From an uncultured Pelagibacteraceae bacterium (GTDB lineage Bacteria; Pseudomonadota; Alphaproteobacteria; Pelagibacterales; Pelagibacteraceae), in NCBI GenBank assembly GCA_902596675.1, contig CACJUO010000006.1, positions 1-64,000 of the forward strand: a DNA stretch of 64,000 nucleotides, read 5' to 3'. Shown here one piece after another: positions 1 through 8,766 of this stretch. A program made the translations under genes and the position numbers. The notes under the pieces are model-generated. The model was not told where the DNA came from, did not search any database, and saw nothing but the letters and a program-made list of their open reading frames with translations. Position 1 is the stretch's first letter, and every line of letters starts with the position of its first letter.

Positions 1-87
1 TTTTTTAAATTCTAAGTAAATTCTTTTTATTCTTGGATCATTTAATTTTTTTGAATAAAAATTACGAATTTTCTTTTTTACACTCAA
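1..87 (-). CDS. N-terminal fragment of a gene running off the left edge, possibly tilS
   Basis: Downstream of cpoB on the same strand one frame stays open to the window edge. It reads about 29 residues from a TTG at 87, with a basic start (SVKKKIRNFYSKKL) that looks coding. The start would overlap the cpoB end by about 25 bases. In many alphaproteobacteria tilS (tRNA-Ile lysidine synthase) follows cpoB, so that is the positional guess. The ATP-binding motif would lie outside the window, so the identity is not proven and the start is uncertain. Confidence 0.35.
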   Translation of the reverse strand, partial: MSVKKKIRNFYSKKLNDPRIKRIYLEFKK

Positions 88-1081
88 ATTCTTTTTCTTC
101 ATAATACTTTGCTTTTTGAAGCACAGATTGAGTTGCATTAGGATATTGTTTTTTTACTCCCGCAATCATCAAGCATCCTTGATCTTTTTCTCCCATCTGA
201 ACCAATGACACTCCTAGTTTTAATAAATTTTCAGGAGCAATTTTGCTTTTTGGATACTTTTGATAACCCTCTAAATATGCAGTTGCAGCATCAGTGTACA
301 TTTGCCTTATTCTATATGTTTCTGCATACCAATATTGTGCATTACCTGACAATTCATTATCAGGATTAGTCAATACGAACTCTCTAAATGCTTTCTCGGC
401 ATTAGTATAATCACCAACTTTTAAAAAATTTCTTGCAAATTGATACTGCTCTTTGGGAGTAGCATCAGGTAATAATTTTTCCTCTGCGTTAAAAACTTCT
501 GAAATTATTGCTTCAGTCTGCTCTACTGACTCTATTACTTGTGTATCATCACTGGTAGTCATTTCTTTATATGACAGCTCTCCCAGTGATTGTGGTTCTG
601 AGGATCCAGGAAGAATTTTTTTTTTTGTTATCTCCTCATTCATCAATGATTGATCAGTTTTGGTTAAAGAAGAAAGTGATTTATTATTTGAATTTATAAT
701 AGAATTTTGTTCAATTTGCTCAAATCTTAATTGATTATCCTGTTGTACTTTAGAAAGTTTATTAGAAAGTTTGTCTAATTTAAAATTAATTTCCTCAAAC
801 TTATTTGTTAATTCTTGAAATTGCATCTCTATTTCATTTAACTTTAATAGATGTTTTGTTAGCGCCTGTTCAGACTCTTTTGTTGATGCTTTTTGGATTG
901 TACTTTTATCAGAATTTTCAGTAAATGACTGTGAATAGACTGCTCTTTCTAAAGTTCTAAGATCTTTTTGAATATTTTCTAAAATTTCCCCGACTTCTTG
1001 ATCTTGAGAAAATGAAATATTCGTTGAAAAAAGTAAAAATGAAAAAAAATTAACTAAAACTAACTTAATTAATGATCTCAT
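62..1081 (-). CDS. cpoB: Tol-Pal system protein CpoB (YbgF)
   Basis: Periplasmic partner of the Tol-Pal machine that helps couple outer-membrane constriction to septal peptidoglycan synthesis. The 339 residues show an N-terminal signal peptide (about 1-25, hydrophobic run FFSFLLFSTNISFS), a coiled-coil region (about 27-125), a low-complexity Ser/Thr-rich linker, and C-terminal TPR repeats (about 205-335, containing NAQYWYAETYRIRQMYTDAA). This order is the CpoB architecture. It is the last gene of the tolQRAB-pal-cpoB cluster, separated from pal by a predicted terminator, so its expression may be partly uncoupled from the rest. Confidence 0.93.
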   Translation of the reverse strand: MRSLIKLVLVNFFSFLLFSTNISFSQDQEVGEILENIQKDLRTLERAVYSQSFTENSDKSTIQKASTKESEQALTKHLLKLNEIEMQFQELTNKFEEINFKLDKLSNKLSKVQQDNQLRFEQIEQNSIINSNNKSLSSLTKTDQSLMNEEITKKKILPGSSEPQSLGELSYKEMTTSDDTQVIESVEQTEAIISEVFNAEEKLLPDATPKEQYQFARNFLKVGDYTNAEKAFREFVLTNPDNELSGNAQYWYAETYRIRQMYTDAATAYLEGYQKYPKSKIAPENLLKLGVSLVQMGEKDQGCLMIAGVKKQYPNATQSVLQKAKYYEEKEFECKKENS

Positions 1082-1108
1082 AGAAACATTTGTAGTTATA
1101 ATAATGGC

Positions 1109-1147
1109 AAAAAGAAGACCCTTGCTCTAAATTAAAGTAAGGGTCTT
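1109..1147 (-). terminator. Rho-independent terminator after pal
   Basis: A 9-base-pair stem (1115-1123 with 1139-1147, core AGACCCTT/AAGGGTCT) with a 15-base loop is followed on the minus strand by CTTTTT. It lies just downstream of the pal stop codon and upstream of cpoB, so it probably ends or attenuates tolQRAB-pal transcripts. Its GC content stands out from the AT-rich surroundings. Confidence 0.75.
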
Positions 1148-1159
1148 TATAATCTAGTT

Positions 1160-1711
1160 TTAATTTGCTTTTACTGTAACTGATCTTCTATTTTTCGACC
1201 ATGAGAGTGGATTTGAACCCGAATCAACTGGTCTCTCTTTTCCGTAACTTAAAACTTTAATTCGATCAGATGAAACACCGTAAGTCATCAAATAATCCTT
1301 TGCAGCATTTGCTCTTCTCTCACCTAAAGCTAGGTTGTACTCTCTAGTACCTCTCTCATCTGCATGGCCTTCTACTACAACAGTAACGTCTGAGTTTTGT
1401 CTTAACCAAGCGGCTTGTTTTCTTAAAGTCTCTCTTGAAGCTGTTGTTAATATTGTTTCATTTGTTGCAAAGAATACTCTGTCAGGAACCCCGCTAGCTA
1501 GTTCTCCTACAGTGTCAGTACCTATATATACATCTCCCTGCATTAATGCATCTAATTTTTCAATTGGATCTGCTTTTTGAGTCTCGGCTGCTTTAGTAGT
1601 AGTCGATGACTCTGTTGTTGTTTTTACAGACTTCTTTGTTGCACATGCAGTAACTATTAAACCAAATATAACAACGAGAAATGCATTTTTTAAAATTTTG
1701 CTTAGATTCAT
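1160..1711 (-). CDS. pal: Peptidoglycan-associated lipoprotein Pal
   Basis: Outer-membrane lipoprotein that binds peptidoglycan and TolB. A lipoprotein signal ends in the lipobox VTAC with Cys23 as lipidation site. A Thr/Ser/Lys linker follows, then an OmpA-like domain (about 75-183) with the peptidoglycan-binding motif GHADERGTREYNLALGERRA. Length (183 aa) is normal for the family. The ATG at 1711 is preceded by a good Shine-Dalgarno (AAGGAG, 1717-1722). It lies 94 bases downstream of tolB, a gap large enough for its own promoter, although I do not see a convincing one. Confidence 0.96.
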   Translation of the reverse strand: MNLSKILKNAFLVVIFGLIVTACATKKSVKTTTESSTTTKAAETQKADPIEKLDALMQGDVYIGTDTVGELASGVPDRVFFATNETILTTASRETLRKQAAWLRQNSDVTVVVEGHADERGTREYNLALGERRANAAKDYLMTYGVSSDRIKVLSYGKERPVDSGSNPLSWSKNRRSVTVKAN

Positions 1712-1716
1712 TTTTG

Positions 1717-1722
1717 CTCCTT
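1717..1722 (-). promoter_or_regulatory. Ribosome binding site of pal
   Basis: AAGGAG on the minus strand, five bases before the pal ATG. It is one of the few strong Shine-Dalgarno sequences in the window, which fits the high abundance expected for Pal. Confidence 0.7.
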
Positions 1723-1805
1723 AAATAGAATATTATGAATTAACCATGTAATTAGATGCTTTGTCCAGAAAAATCAACCTAATTTAACAGAATCTTAGAT
1801 TTTCT

Positions 1806-3167
1806 TCAATTTCCTAATAAAGAAGACCATGATGGGTCTGAGGCGTCTGTCTCAGTAGATACCAACCTCTCGTTGTATCCAGTTAAATCAATTGACCATA
1901 GTTTTGCTGAAAATCCTTGACCTTTTTCATCAGTTTTTGTTTCTCTATAGAATATAATTATTCTGCCATTTGGAGACCATGAGGGTGCTTCTTGATAAAA
2001 ATTTTCTGTTAGTAATCTCTCTCCAGTTCCATCCGTCCTCATAACTCCAATAAAAAATTTACCTTTATGTAACTTTGTAAATGCAATTAAATCTCCCCTT
2101 GGTGACCATACGGGTGTACCATATATTCCTTTTCCAAATGATATTCTTTTAACTTTAGTTCCATCACTTCTCATTACATAAATTTGCTGATAGCCACTTC
2201 TATCAGAATTAAATGTAATAAATTTACCATCAGGTGAATATGACGGAGATGTATCTATAGAGGGATGATCAGTTAATTTTTCTTGAATGTTTGTCTCTAA
2301 GTTTCTAACCCATATCTCGGAATTACCGTCTTTTGCTAAACTCATTATAATTTTTTTTCCATCTGGAGAAAATCTTGGAGCAAATGTCATCCCAGGAAAA
2401 TCACCAACAACCTCTTGTTTACCTGTTTCAATGTCCAAAAGATAAACTCTAGGCATATTTCTAAAGTATGAGAGATAAGTTACCATTTGATTTGTTGGAT
2501 TAAATCTTGGAGTTAATACTAACTCATTTCCTAAAGTTAAATACTTTGTATTAAATCCATCTTGGTCCATTATAGCTAATTTTTTTACTCTTTGAGTTTT
2601 AGGCCCTTCTTCTGCAACATATATTATTCTAGTATCAAAATAACCACTTTCTCCAGTTAAACGCTCATATACTTTGTCTGAAATTTTATGACCAACTCTT
2701 CTCCAATTAGTGGGTACTGTTGTTAAAGAAAAGCCATCAACCATCTTAGCTCCTAAAACATCCCAAAGTTTAAACTCAATCCTAATATAATCTTTTTCAT
2801 TTATTATTTTAGAAGTAACCTTGCCAGTAATCAAAACTTGAGACTTAATTAAAGCCCAATCTTCAAATCTTGGTTTTAAATGGGCGATATCTGGTTTTTG
2901 TAAAAAAGACTCTTTATCCAACGTATCAAACAATCCTGTTTTCCTTAAATTATTCTCAATTACTTTTGAAATTTCTAGTCCTAAATTATCTACATCTAAA
3001 TTTTTTTTAATTTTTTCTTTGGAGATTTCATCTGCAAAAAAAGGAGAAACAGAAATTGGTAAGGGATCAAGGTTTCCTCTTGTTATATCAATTTCAACAA
3101 GTGAATAAGATATGTTGGACTTCAAAATAAAACAAAAAACAAATAATAATAAAAGTTTATTTCTCAT
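1806..3167 (-). CDS. tolB: Tol-Pal system beta-propeller protein TolB
   Basis: Periplasmic protein that binds Pal and is engaged by TolA. The 453 residues show a signal peptide (about 1-22), the N-terminal TolB domain (about 23-165) and a C-terminal six-bladed propeller with repeated blade signatures [34 protein letters not shown] and [10 protein letters not shown]. The start overlaps the tolA stop by four bases, indicating translational coupling. Length and order match alphaproteobacterial TolB. Confidence 0.96.
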   Translation of the reverse strand: MRNKLLLLFVFCFILKSNISYSLVEIDITRGNLDPLPISVSPFFADEISKEKIKKNLDVDNLGLEISKVIENNLRKTGLFDTLDKESFLQKPDIAHLKPRFEDWALIKSQVLITGKVTSKIINEKDYIRIEFKLWDVLGAKMVDGFSLTTVPTNWRRVGHKISDKVYERLTGESGYFDTRIIYVAEEGPKTQRVKKLAIMDQDGFNTKYLTLGNELVLTPRFNPTNQMVTYLSYFRNMPRVYLLDIETGKQEVVGDFPGMTFAPRFSPDGKKIIMSLAKDGNSEIWVRNLETNIQEKLTDHPSIDTSPSYSPDGKFITFNSDRSGYQQIYVMRSDGTKVKRISFGKGIYGTPVWSPRGDLIAFTKLHKGKFFIGVMRTDGTGERLLTENFYQEAPSWSPNGRIIIFYRETKTDEKGQGFSAKLWSIDLTGYNERLVSTETDASDPSWSSLLGN

Positions 3168-4231
3168 CCGCCCATCATTTCTATTGGATTAAATCTTAAT
3201 ATCATTGTTTTCCACTTTTCGTAGCTTGTTGTTGGAAGATTTTTTATAGGGTTACAAAGTCTAATCGCTCTAATTACACTTTGGGCTATTTGATAAAAAG
3301 CTCCTTCACCAGGTGTATTCATCCTTACATGATCCAACATTTCAAAGTTTTTTACAATTCCATTCTTTTCTAAATTTAGTTTAACAGTAACCAGTAAATC
3401 TTCACTATATGGCAACCCAGTGGGTACTGACCAACATGTATAAATTTGATGTCTAACTGCATATTCAGTGGTTACGCTCAATTTAGAGAGCTTCATAGAC
3501 TTATCATCAGATTGTGTAATTCCCTCTGCCTTTTTTTTAACTTCTCCTACATTCTCATATTGCTTTGCAATTAAACCCTTAATTTTGTTAACATCTATAT
3601 CTTTTTTTTCATATTCCGACACTTGTTTTGCCTTTTCATCTTTCAAGGGTTTTTTAATTTTTGCAAATTCTTTTATCACTTCATCATTTTCAATTTTTTT
3701 TTCAATTTTTTTTCTTTTTTCCTTTTCAACAACTATTTTTTTATTTTCTTTTGAGGGTTGTTGTTCAGTTTCTTGTTTAGTTTCTATTTTTTCTAACTTT
3801 TTATCAGGTAATGGAACAGCTTCTGATTTTTCTAGCTTTACTTTTTCTTGTTTTTTTTCAGGAATAGGTACTTTTTTTGATTTTGATAAATCAATTTCAT
3901 CTTTTTGATTTTCAAGTTTTGCTATCTTTTTTTCCTCTTTTTTTATTTCTTTTGGTGGTGCTTGTTCTGATAGCAGTTTTTTATTGTCATTTTTTGCCTT
4001 TTCGATAATTTTTGCAGCCTTTGGTGCATATGGAATATTTGTTTTCTCAGAAATTTGTATCAATTCAACGGAAACAATTGGAATTAATTCCAAAGGTTTT
4101 TTAACAACTAATGGGAGAGCAAATATTGTGGCAAAAAATATTGTCCCATGAAAAATTACAGAAAATAACATTCCAAAAGAAAAATTATTCAATCCAACTT
4201 TAAAACCACTAAATGAAATTTTTTTAAGCAA
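3164..4231 (-). CDS. tolA: Energy-transducing protein TolA
   Basis: Spans the periplasm and links the TolQR proton motor to TolB/Pal. It has one N-terminal membrane helix (about 21-43), a long Lys/Glu-rich helical stalk (about 70-235) and a C-terminal globular domain (about 245-355) with two cysteines, as in the TolA/TonB C-terminal fold. The stalk carries degenerate repeats containing PIPEKKQEK / PLPDKKLEK. Overlaps tolB by four bases and follows tolR by two. The stalk sequence is low complexity, so assignment rests on architecture and position. Confidence 0.92.
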   Translation of the reverse strand: MLKKISFSGFKVGLNNFSFGMLFSVIFHGTIFFATIFALPLVVKKPLELIPIVSVELIQISEKTNIPYAPKAAKIIEKAKNDNKKLLSEQAPPKEIKKEEKKIAKLENQKDEIDLSKSKKVPIPEKKQEKVKLEKSEAVPLPDKKLEKIETKQETEQQPSKENKKIVVEKEKRKKIEKKIENDEVIKEFAKIKKPLKDEKAKQVSEYEKKDIDVNKIKGLIAKQYENVGEVKKKAEGITQSDDKSMKLSKLSVTTEYAVRHQIYTCWSVPTGLPYSEDLLVTVKLNLEKNGIVKNFEMLDHVRMNTPGEGAFYQIAQSVIRAIRLCNPIKNLPTTSYEKWKTMILRFNPIEMMGG

Positions 4232-4233
4232 TA

Positions 4234-4650
4234 CTATCTCTCTTTGTATGGCTCAGATATTAAGGCAACTTTAGTGAATCCTGATCCTGAAAGTTTGCCC
4301 ATTATCTCTAATACTCTTCCATAATTAATTGTTTTGTCGCCTCTTACATAAATTCTTGTATCAGTTCTATTGTTGGAAACAGCTAAAATTTTTTTAATTA
4401 AGTTATCAAATTCAATTTTTGTCTCTTGAATAAAAACCTCACCTTTTGAATTAATAGTTAATGTGAGAGGTTCACTTTCCTCAGGCAAAGTATCGGCTGA
4501 GGTTTCAGGTAAATCAACTTGTACTCCAACAGTAAGCAAGGGTGCCGTAACCATAAAGATAATTAAAAGGACAAGCATTACATCAACAAATGGGGTTACA
4601 TTTATTTCACTCATTGGTTCTCTTTCTGAACGCTTTAAGTTAAATGCCAT
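4234..4650 (-). CDS. tolR: Tol-Pal proton-motor subunit TolR (ExbD family)
   Basis: Forms the inner-membrane proton channel with TolQ. The single transmembrane helix (about 20-40) carries the proton-binding aspartate at position 23 in NVTPFVDVMLVLLIIFM, the same position as in the enterobacterial protein. The periplasmic part ends with the ExbD pattern GDKTINYGRVLEIMGKL. It starts one base from the tolQ stop and is a standard 138 aa. Confidence 0.97.
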   Translation of the reverse strand: MAFNLKRSEREPMSEINVTPFVDVMLVLLIIFMVTAPLLTVGVQVDLPETSADTLPEESEPLTLTINSKGEVFIQETKIEFDNLIKKILAVSNNRTDTRIYVRGDKTINYGRVLEIMGKLSGSGFTKVALISEPYKER

Positions 4651-4651
4651 A

Positions 4652-5326
4652 TTAAATTATTGAAATAAATCTTTTTGAAAAATTTTCTAATTTTTGTGAA
4701 TATTTTTTAGAGTCATTGCCAAATTTATTGTAAGCAATCACCGCTGGTATTGCAGCTAACAAACCTAGAGCAGTTGCAAATAATGCTTCAGCTATACCAG
4801 GGGCTACAATAGCTAGACTAGTATTTCTTGATATTGCAATTGATTGAAAAGAATTCATTATTCCCCAAACTGTTCCAAATAATCCAATAAACGGTGCTGT
4901 AGATCCTACTGTTGCAAGAAAAGTAAATTTGTTGTTAACAACATTCATTTGCTTTTCAATATTTACCTCTAATATGTTTTCAAGTCTTTGACTTATATTT
5001 GTTTTTGATCTTGATTTCATAACAGCTTGCATTGAGTCTTTGAATAATTGGGCCATTGGATTATCTAATGCTGCAGGTAAACTATTATAAAATGTTTCTG
5101 CAGACTTAGACTTCCAAAATCTTTCCTCAAAATCTTCAGAGTCTTTGTTTATTCTTCTAAACATTACTATTTTATCGAAAATTATAGCCCAGGAATAAAC
5201 TGAGCAAGCGATTAGAATAACAATCACAGATTTGACGATAAAATCTGCTCTCAAAAATAAACTTAAAATTGAAAAATCCGTGTTGCTTGCCAATCCTACT
5301 GCCTGAGAAGTTATATCTGCGTCCAT
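4652..5326 (-). CDS. tolQ: Tol-Pal proton-motor subunit TolQ (ExbB/MotA family)
   Basis: Inner-membrane stator-like subunit with three predicted membrane helices (about 31-52, 130-152, 170-192). The conserved MotA/TolQ/ExbB segment FLATVGSTAPFIGLFGTVWGIM precedes the third helix with the usual ALFATALGLLAAIPAV. It is the first gene of the tol operon. The 57 bases upstream, before the RuvC-like gene, could hold an operon promoter, but I could not identify one with confidence. Confidence 0.97.
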   Translation of the reverse strand: MDADITSQAVGLASNTDFSILSLFLRADFIVKSVIVILIACSVYSWAIIFDKIVMFRRINKDSEDFEERFWKSKSAETFYNSLPAALDNPMAQLFKDSMQAVMKSRSKTNISQRLENILEVNIEKQMNVVNNKFTFLATVGSTAPFIGLFGTVWGIMNSFQSIAISRNTSLAIVAPGIAEALFATALGLLAAIPAVIAYNKFGNDSKKYSQKLENFSKRFISII

Positions 5327-5383
5327 TTAATTGATTTCACACTAAAATGTGTCATGAATTTGTCTATAAAAGTAAGCTTTAAT

Positions 5384-5872
5384 TTATTTTTCTTGTGAAT
5401 TTAGATGATAATTGGCAATTAATATTGCATCTGCTTTGTTGGTATCTTTTTTTCGTGATAACATTGATGAAAATTTAGGAAACATTTCAATTGCTTTAAC
5501 TCTACTCGAATCTTTTTGAGAATTTATTAAATCATAATACTTTTTCCATTTGGCCGGTCTCACAAAAAAAATTGGTAGTTGCATTGCGGCACAAACACCT
5601 TTCAAAACTCCAAATGATTGTCCAAAATTGAACATACTGGTAACACCTTGTCCGGGCATTGCTGAAACTTGCTCTACCACTACATTTATATTCTCAGATT
5701 TGTGGTTTTGAACCCTTAAAGATATTTCGTTAAATATTTGGCTACCATTAATTTGCTTTTTATTTTTATTGCCTGATGCCATAGTAGGCATATCAATTAC
5801 ATCCTTTAATTCTCCATCTTCAAAAAAACAAATTGCACCAGTTATTCCAGGATCTATTCCGATTATTAACAT
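5384..5872 (-). CDS. RuvC-like Holliday junction resolvase
   Basis: RNase H-fold nuclease expected to cut four-way DNA junctions. The first acidic residue is D7 in GIDPG and the second is E67 in VVVEQ. The C-terminal acidic site is KKDTNKADA: D148 is present, while the residue three positions before it, an Asp in E. coli RuvC, is Asn145, with Asp143 nearby. The segment MPGQGVTSMFNFGQSFGVL matches RuvC. At 162 aa it resembles a divergent family known from phages and alphaproteobacteria. ruvA and ruvB do not follow it; tolQ does, as it commonly follows ruvB elsewhere. Confidence 0.8.
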   Translation of the reverse strand: MLIIGIDPGITGAICFFEDGELKDVIDMPTMASGNKNKKQINGSQIFNEISLRVQNHKSENINVVVEQVSAMPGQGVTSMFNFGQSFGVLKGVCAAMQLPIFFVRPAKWKKYYDLINSQKDSSRVKAIEMFPKFSSMLSRKKDTNKADAILIANYHLNSQEK

Positions 5873-5881
5873 AAAATTAAG

Positions 5882-6595
5882 TTAAATTGCATTTGTAAAA
5901 ACATTTTGAACATCGTCATCTTCTTCTAAAATTTCCAAAAACTTAATCATTTTTTCTTTGTCTTCATCATTTAGTTTAATTTTATTTATAGGAACCCACT
6001 CTATTTCTGTAGATATAAAATTAGAAATTTCTTTTTCTAATACTTTTTTTACATCATATATCTCATCTTTATTTGTGTGGATTTCATAGTAATCTTTGTG
6101 AAATATACAATCATTAGCTCCAGCATCGGTTGCCAGATTAAAAACTTTTTCTTCTTCAACTTCTTCTTTATTAATTTTTATAACACCTAATTGAAGAAAA
6201 TTGTGTGATGCAGAACCTTGAGTACCAAGTCCTCCGCCATATTTTTGAAAAATTGTTCTGAGATTTGATGCACTTCTATTTTTATTATCTGTTAACGTGA
6301 TGACTACTATTGCTGTTTTTGATGGTCCAAATCCTTCATATCTGATATTTTCAAAATTAGTGTCTGCCGCTATTGATGATTTATCAATAGCTCTCTCGAT
6401 ATTTTCTTTAGGCATGTTTGCTGATCTGGCAGCCTGGATTGCAGATCTTAACCTTGAATTCATATCTGGATTTTTCTCGCCAAGTTTTGCGGCTACTGTA
6501 ATTTCTCTTGATAGTTTTGAAAAAATAGCAGATCTTTGTTTATCTGCCTTTCCTTTTTTATGTTTGATACCTGCCCAATGTGAATGACCTGCCAT
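5882..6595 (-). CDS. yebC: YebC/PmpR family DNA-binding regulator or translation factor
   Basis: The N-terminus MAGHSHWAGIKHKKGKAD and the conserved block GRYEGFGP-like (YEGFGPSKTAIVVITLTDN) identify YebC. Length of 237 aa is typical. Family members have been described as transcriptional regulators and, more recently, as factors relieving ribosome stalling at proline stretches; the sequence does not decide between these. It precedes the RuvC-like gene by nine bases, the classic yebC-ruvC neighbourhood, which supports the identity of that nuclease. Confidence 0.95.
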   Translation of the reverse strand: MAGHSHWAGIKHKKGKADKQRSAIFSKLSREITVAAKLGEKNPDMNSRLRSAIQAARSANMPKENIERAIDKSSIAADTNFENIRYEGFGPSKTAIVVITLTDNKNRSASNLRTIFQKYGGGLGTQGSASHNFLQLGVIKINKEEVEEEKVFNLATDAGANDCIFHKDYYEIHTNKDEIYDVKKVLEKEISNFISTEIEWVPINKIKLNDEDKEKMIKFLEILEEDDDVQNVFTNAI

Positions 6596-6598
6596 GAT

Positions 6599-7405
6599 TT
6601 AATTATCTTTCTGAAGTTGACCACCAAATATAAACTGACTGATATTTAATGCCAAACCATTTTTCGGATTAGCTTCAATAATTGCTCCACAAAGTGAGGC
6701 CTCTCCCTCAGCTGGGAAGTGTTTTATGGACTCTCGTTTATAAAACCTGTTAATAGAATTTTCAGCATTCATCCCAATAACAGAGTTATAGTCACCACAC
6801 ATTCCTGCATCTGTTAAATATGCTGTTCCCTTGTTTAGAACTCTTCCATCGTTGGTAGGTACATGAGTATGTGTGCCTACAACAAATGTTGCATGACCAT
6901 CAAATATATGACCAATAGCCATTTTTTCACTAGTAATTTCACCGTGGAAGTCAACAATTAGAAAATCATATTTTTCTTTTTCTGTATTTTGATCTAAAAA
7001 TTCTTTGCTTTTTAAAAAGACATCATCACATTTTTTCATAAAAACATTTCCCATTAAATTTAGTACACCAACTTTATATCCACCAATAGAATCGTAAATA
7101 CCAAATCCATTACCTGGAGCATCGTTTGATATGTTTAATGGTCTAAGCAGCCTTTTTTGTTTTTTAATAAATTCGAATGTTTCTTTTTGATCCCAGACAT
7201 GATTACCAGTAGTAATAACATCAACTCCACAACTTAATAATTCATTAACAATATTCTCTGTAATGCCAACACCTTCTTTTGCAGCATTCTCACCATTTAC
7301 AATAACAAAGTTTATTTTTTTTGATTTAATAATATTAGGTAAAAATCTTTTTACAGCACTACAGCCACTATTTCCAACTATATCTCCTAAAAATAAAATA
7401 TTCAT
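6599..7405 (-). CDS. YmdB-type metallophosphoesterase (TIGR00282 family)
   Basis: Binuclear metallophosphoesterase related to YmdB, a 2',3'-cyclic nucleotide phosphodiesterase. Metal-binding motifs are in order: LGDIVGNSG at the N-terminus, NGENAA, TGNHVWDQ, DFHGE, and GTHTHVPTND. Length of 268 aa is usual. Its start overlaps the stop of the upstream cyclo-ligase gene by four bases. The physiological substrate in this organism is unknown. Confidence 0.9.
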   Translation of the reverse strand: MNILFLGDIVGNSGCSAVKRFLPNIIKSKKINFVIVNGENAAKEGVGITENIVNELLSCGVDVITTGNHVWDQKETFEFIKKQKRLLRPLNISNDAPGNGFGIYDSIGGYKVGVLNLMGNVFMKKCDDVFLKSKEFLDQNTEKEKYDFLIVDFHGEITSEKMAIGHIFDGHATFVVGTHTHVPTNDGRVLNKGTAYLTDAGMCGDYNSVIGMNAENSINRFYKRESIKHFPAEGEASLCGAIIEANPKNGLALNISQFIFGGQLQKDN

Positions 7406-7947
7406 TTAATAATTTCTTTATCTGTTAAAATAAAATTTAACTTTTGATCAAATTTATTTACAGGAATTTTTGAGATTTCTTGAAATGAAAAAGCAAAACC
7501 AACTGTTAAAATATTTTTAAACTTAAGAATTTTGCTAATATATCTGTCATAAAATCCACCACCGTATCCTAATCTAAATTTATACCTATCAAATCCAACG
7601 AGGGGTACAATCAAAACATCTGGAATAACTTTTTTTTTAGTATTTGGCTCAGGAATACCTTGCTGACTTACTCTAAGTGAGTCTTGAAAAGACCATTCGT
7701 AAAAATCCATATTACTATTTTTCTTGGTAATAGGTAAAGATATTTTAAAATTATTTTTTTCTAAAATTTTTAGAACACTTAAACAACTAATCTCACTATT
7801 TACAGGATAATAACCACCAATATTAATATTTCCTTTTAAATTATATTTTTTTAATATTTTTTTAAAACGAACAAAAGATATAGTCTGATCTACGAAATTA
7901 TTTCTTCTAATGTAGATTAATTTTTTTCTTAAAATTTTCTTAGACAC
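7402..7947 (-). CDS. 5-formyltetrahydrofolate cyclo-ligase
   Basis: Converts 5-formyl-THF to 5,10-methenyl-THF with ATP, returning a stored folate form to one-carbon metabolism. The N-terminus SKKILRKKLIYIRRN and the signature PLVGFDRYKFRLGYGGGFYDRY define the family (YgfA/MTHFS). 181 aa is normal. It lies six bases after zapA. In many proteobacteria the 6S RNA gene lies between these two genes, but here there is no room for it. Confidence 0.92.
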   Translation of the reverse strand: MSKKILRKKLIYIRRNNFVDQTISFVRFKKILKKYNLKGNINIGGYYPVNSEISCLSVLKILEKNNFKISLPITKKNSNMDFYEWSFQDSLRVSQQGIPEPNTKKKVIPDVLIVPLVGFDRYKFRLGYGGGFYDRYISKILKFKNILTVGFAFSFQEISKIPVNKFDQKLNFILTDKEIIK

Positions 7948-7953
7948 TTTATA

Positions 7954-8400
7954 TTATTGGATCTTGGAGTCTGAGTCGTTTCTTTTAATAAAATTTTCTA
8001 ATTCAAGAGTGGTCTTATCAACTAAAGTTTCATAGTTATCTCGATTGATCTCGATTTCATTCTTCAGATTATCCTGATTTTTACTTAATTCAGAAATTTC
8101 TTTTTCTTTTAAATCTCTGTAATTATAAACTAATGATTTAAGTTCTTTAAATTTTTCAGTAATTTTATTTAACTCTTTTTTTTGAATATCTATTTTTTTT
8201 TTAGTCTCGTAATATTCGTCTAATACAGAGATAGATGTTATAAGTAAAAGCTTACTTTCTCCTATGTTTCCTAAAGAGTTTTTAAGATTACTAAACTTTT
8301 CGTTTAAATATAAAGCCAATTCCTCTAGGTGTTCTTCTTGCCCATCTTCACAAGATAACAAAAATTCTTTTCCGTTAAATTTAATATTTACATTTGCCAT
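7954..8400 (-). CDS. zapA: Cell division protein ZapA
   Basis: Binds and crosslinks FtsZ filaments. The N-terminal domain (about 1-65) shows the ZapA pattern VNIKFNGKEFLLSCEDGQEEHLEELALYLNEKF. The rest (about 65-145) is a long coiled coil, giving 148 aa. The start overlaps the upstream coiled-coil gene by 13 bases. Position beside the cyclo-ligase gene is the conserved proteobacterial context. Confidence 0.9.
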   Translation of the reverse strand: MANVNIKFNGKEFLLSCEDGQEEHLEELALYLNEKFSNLKNSLGNIGESKLLLITSISVLDEYYETKKKIDIQKKELNKITEKFKELKSLVYNYRDLKEKEISELSKNQDNLKNEIEINRDNYETLVDKTTLELENFIKRNDSDSKIQ

Positions 8401-8711
8401 TTGTCAATTTCTTCTATCAAACTATCTGTTTCTTGGTTTAATTCATCAATTTTTTCAGAAAATTGATCTTCCTTTTTTTTTTCTTCAATTTCTTTTTCTT
8501 TAAAATCATCAAATTTCTGTTTGAGAGATTGATTTTCTTGTTGGAGTGTATTGTACTTTTGTTCTATTTCTTTTTTTTCAATTTCTAATTGATTTTTTTG
8601 GTTTCTGAGATTTTCTAACTCCAAAATTTTATCTGGTTTTATATTTTCAAGATTTTTTAATTTATCTAAAGTTTCTAATAGTTTTTTTTCTTTTTCACTA
8701 ATCGAATTCAT
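8388..8711 (-). CDS. Small coiled-coil protein next to zapA
   Basis: Almost entirely heptad-like Glu/Lys/Leu sequence, so a rod-shaped coiled-coil protein. Many alphaproteobacteria carry an unnamed coiled-coil gene between zapA and transketolase (DUF4164-type), and this is probably its counterpart. It may assist ZapA or division by analogy with ZapB, which is inference only. I choose the ATG at 8711 (MNSISEKEKKLLE) over the one at 8741: the longer form adds an unrelated hydrophobic peptide and leaves only 22 bases to the divergent tkt start. Confidence 0.65.
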   Translation of the reverse strand: MNSISEKEKKLLETLDKLKNLENIKPDKILELENLRNQKNQLEIEKKEIEQKYNTLQQENQSLKQKFDDFKEKEIEEKKKEDQFSEKIDELNQETDSLIEEIDKWQM

Positions 8712-8751
8712 ATATATATCTATATTATAAAATTGATTCACCTAAGTCTAC

Positions 8752-8766
8752 AAAGGATAAATTTTG
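8752..8766 (+). promoter_or_regulatory. Ribosome binding site and TTG start of tkt
   Basis: AAAGGA at 8752-8757 lies six bases before a TTG at 8764-8766. The next in-frame ATG is 16 codons later, inside the conserved transketolase N-terminus, so the TTG is the real start. Confidence 0.7.

Noticed and set aside
3468-3908. Long plus-strand open frame rich in Phe/Ser opposite tolA
   Set aside because: It is the antisense shadow of the Lys/Glu-rich TolA stalk; no start signal and no protein-like motifs.
7948-7953. 6S RNA between zapA and the cyclo-ligase gene
   Set aside because: The usual location in proteobacteria, but the gap is only six bases.
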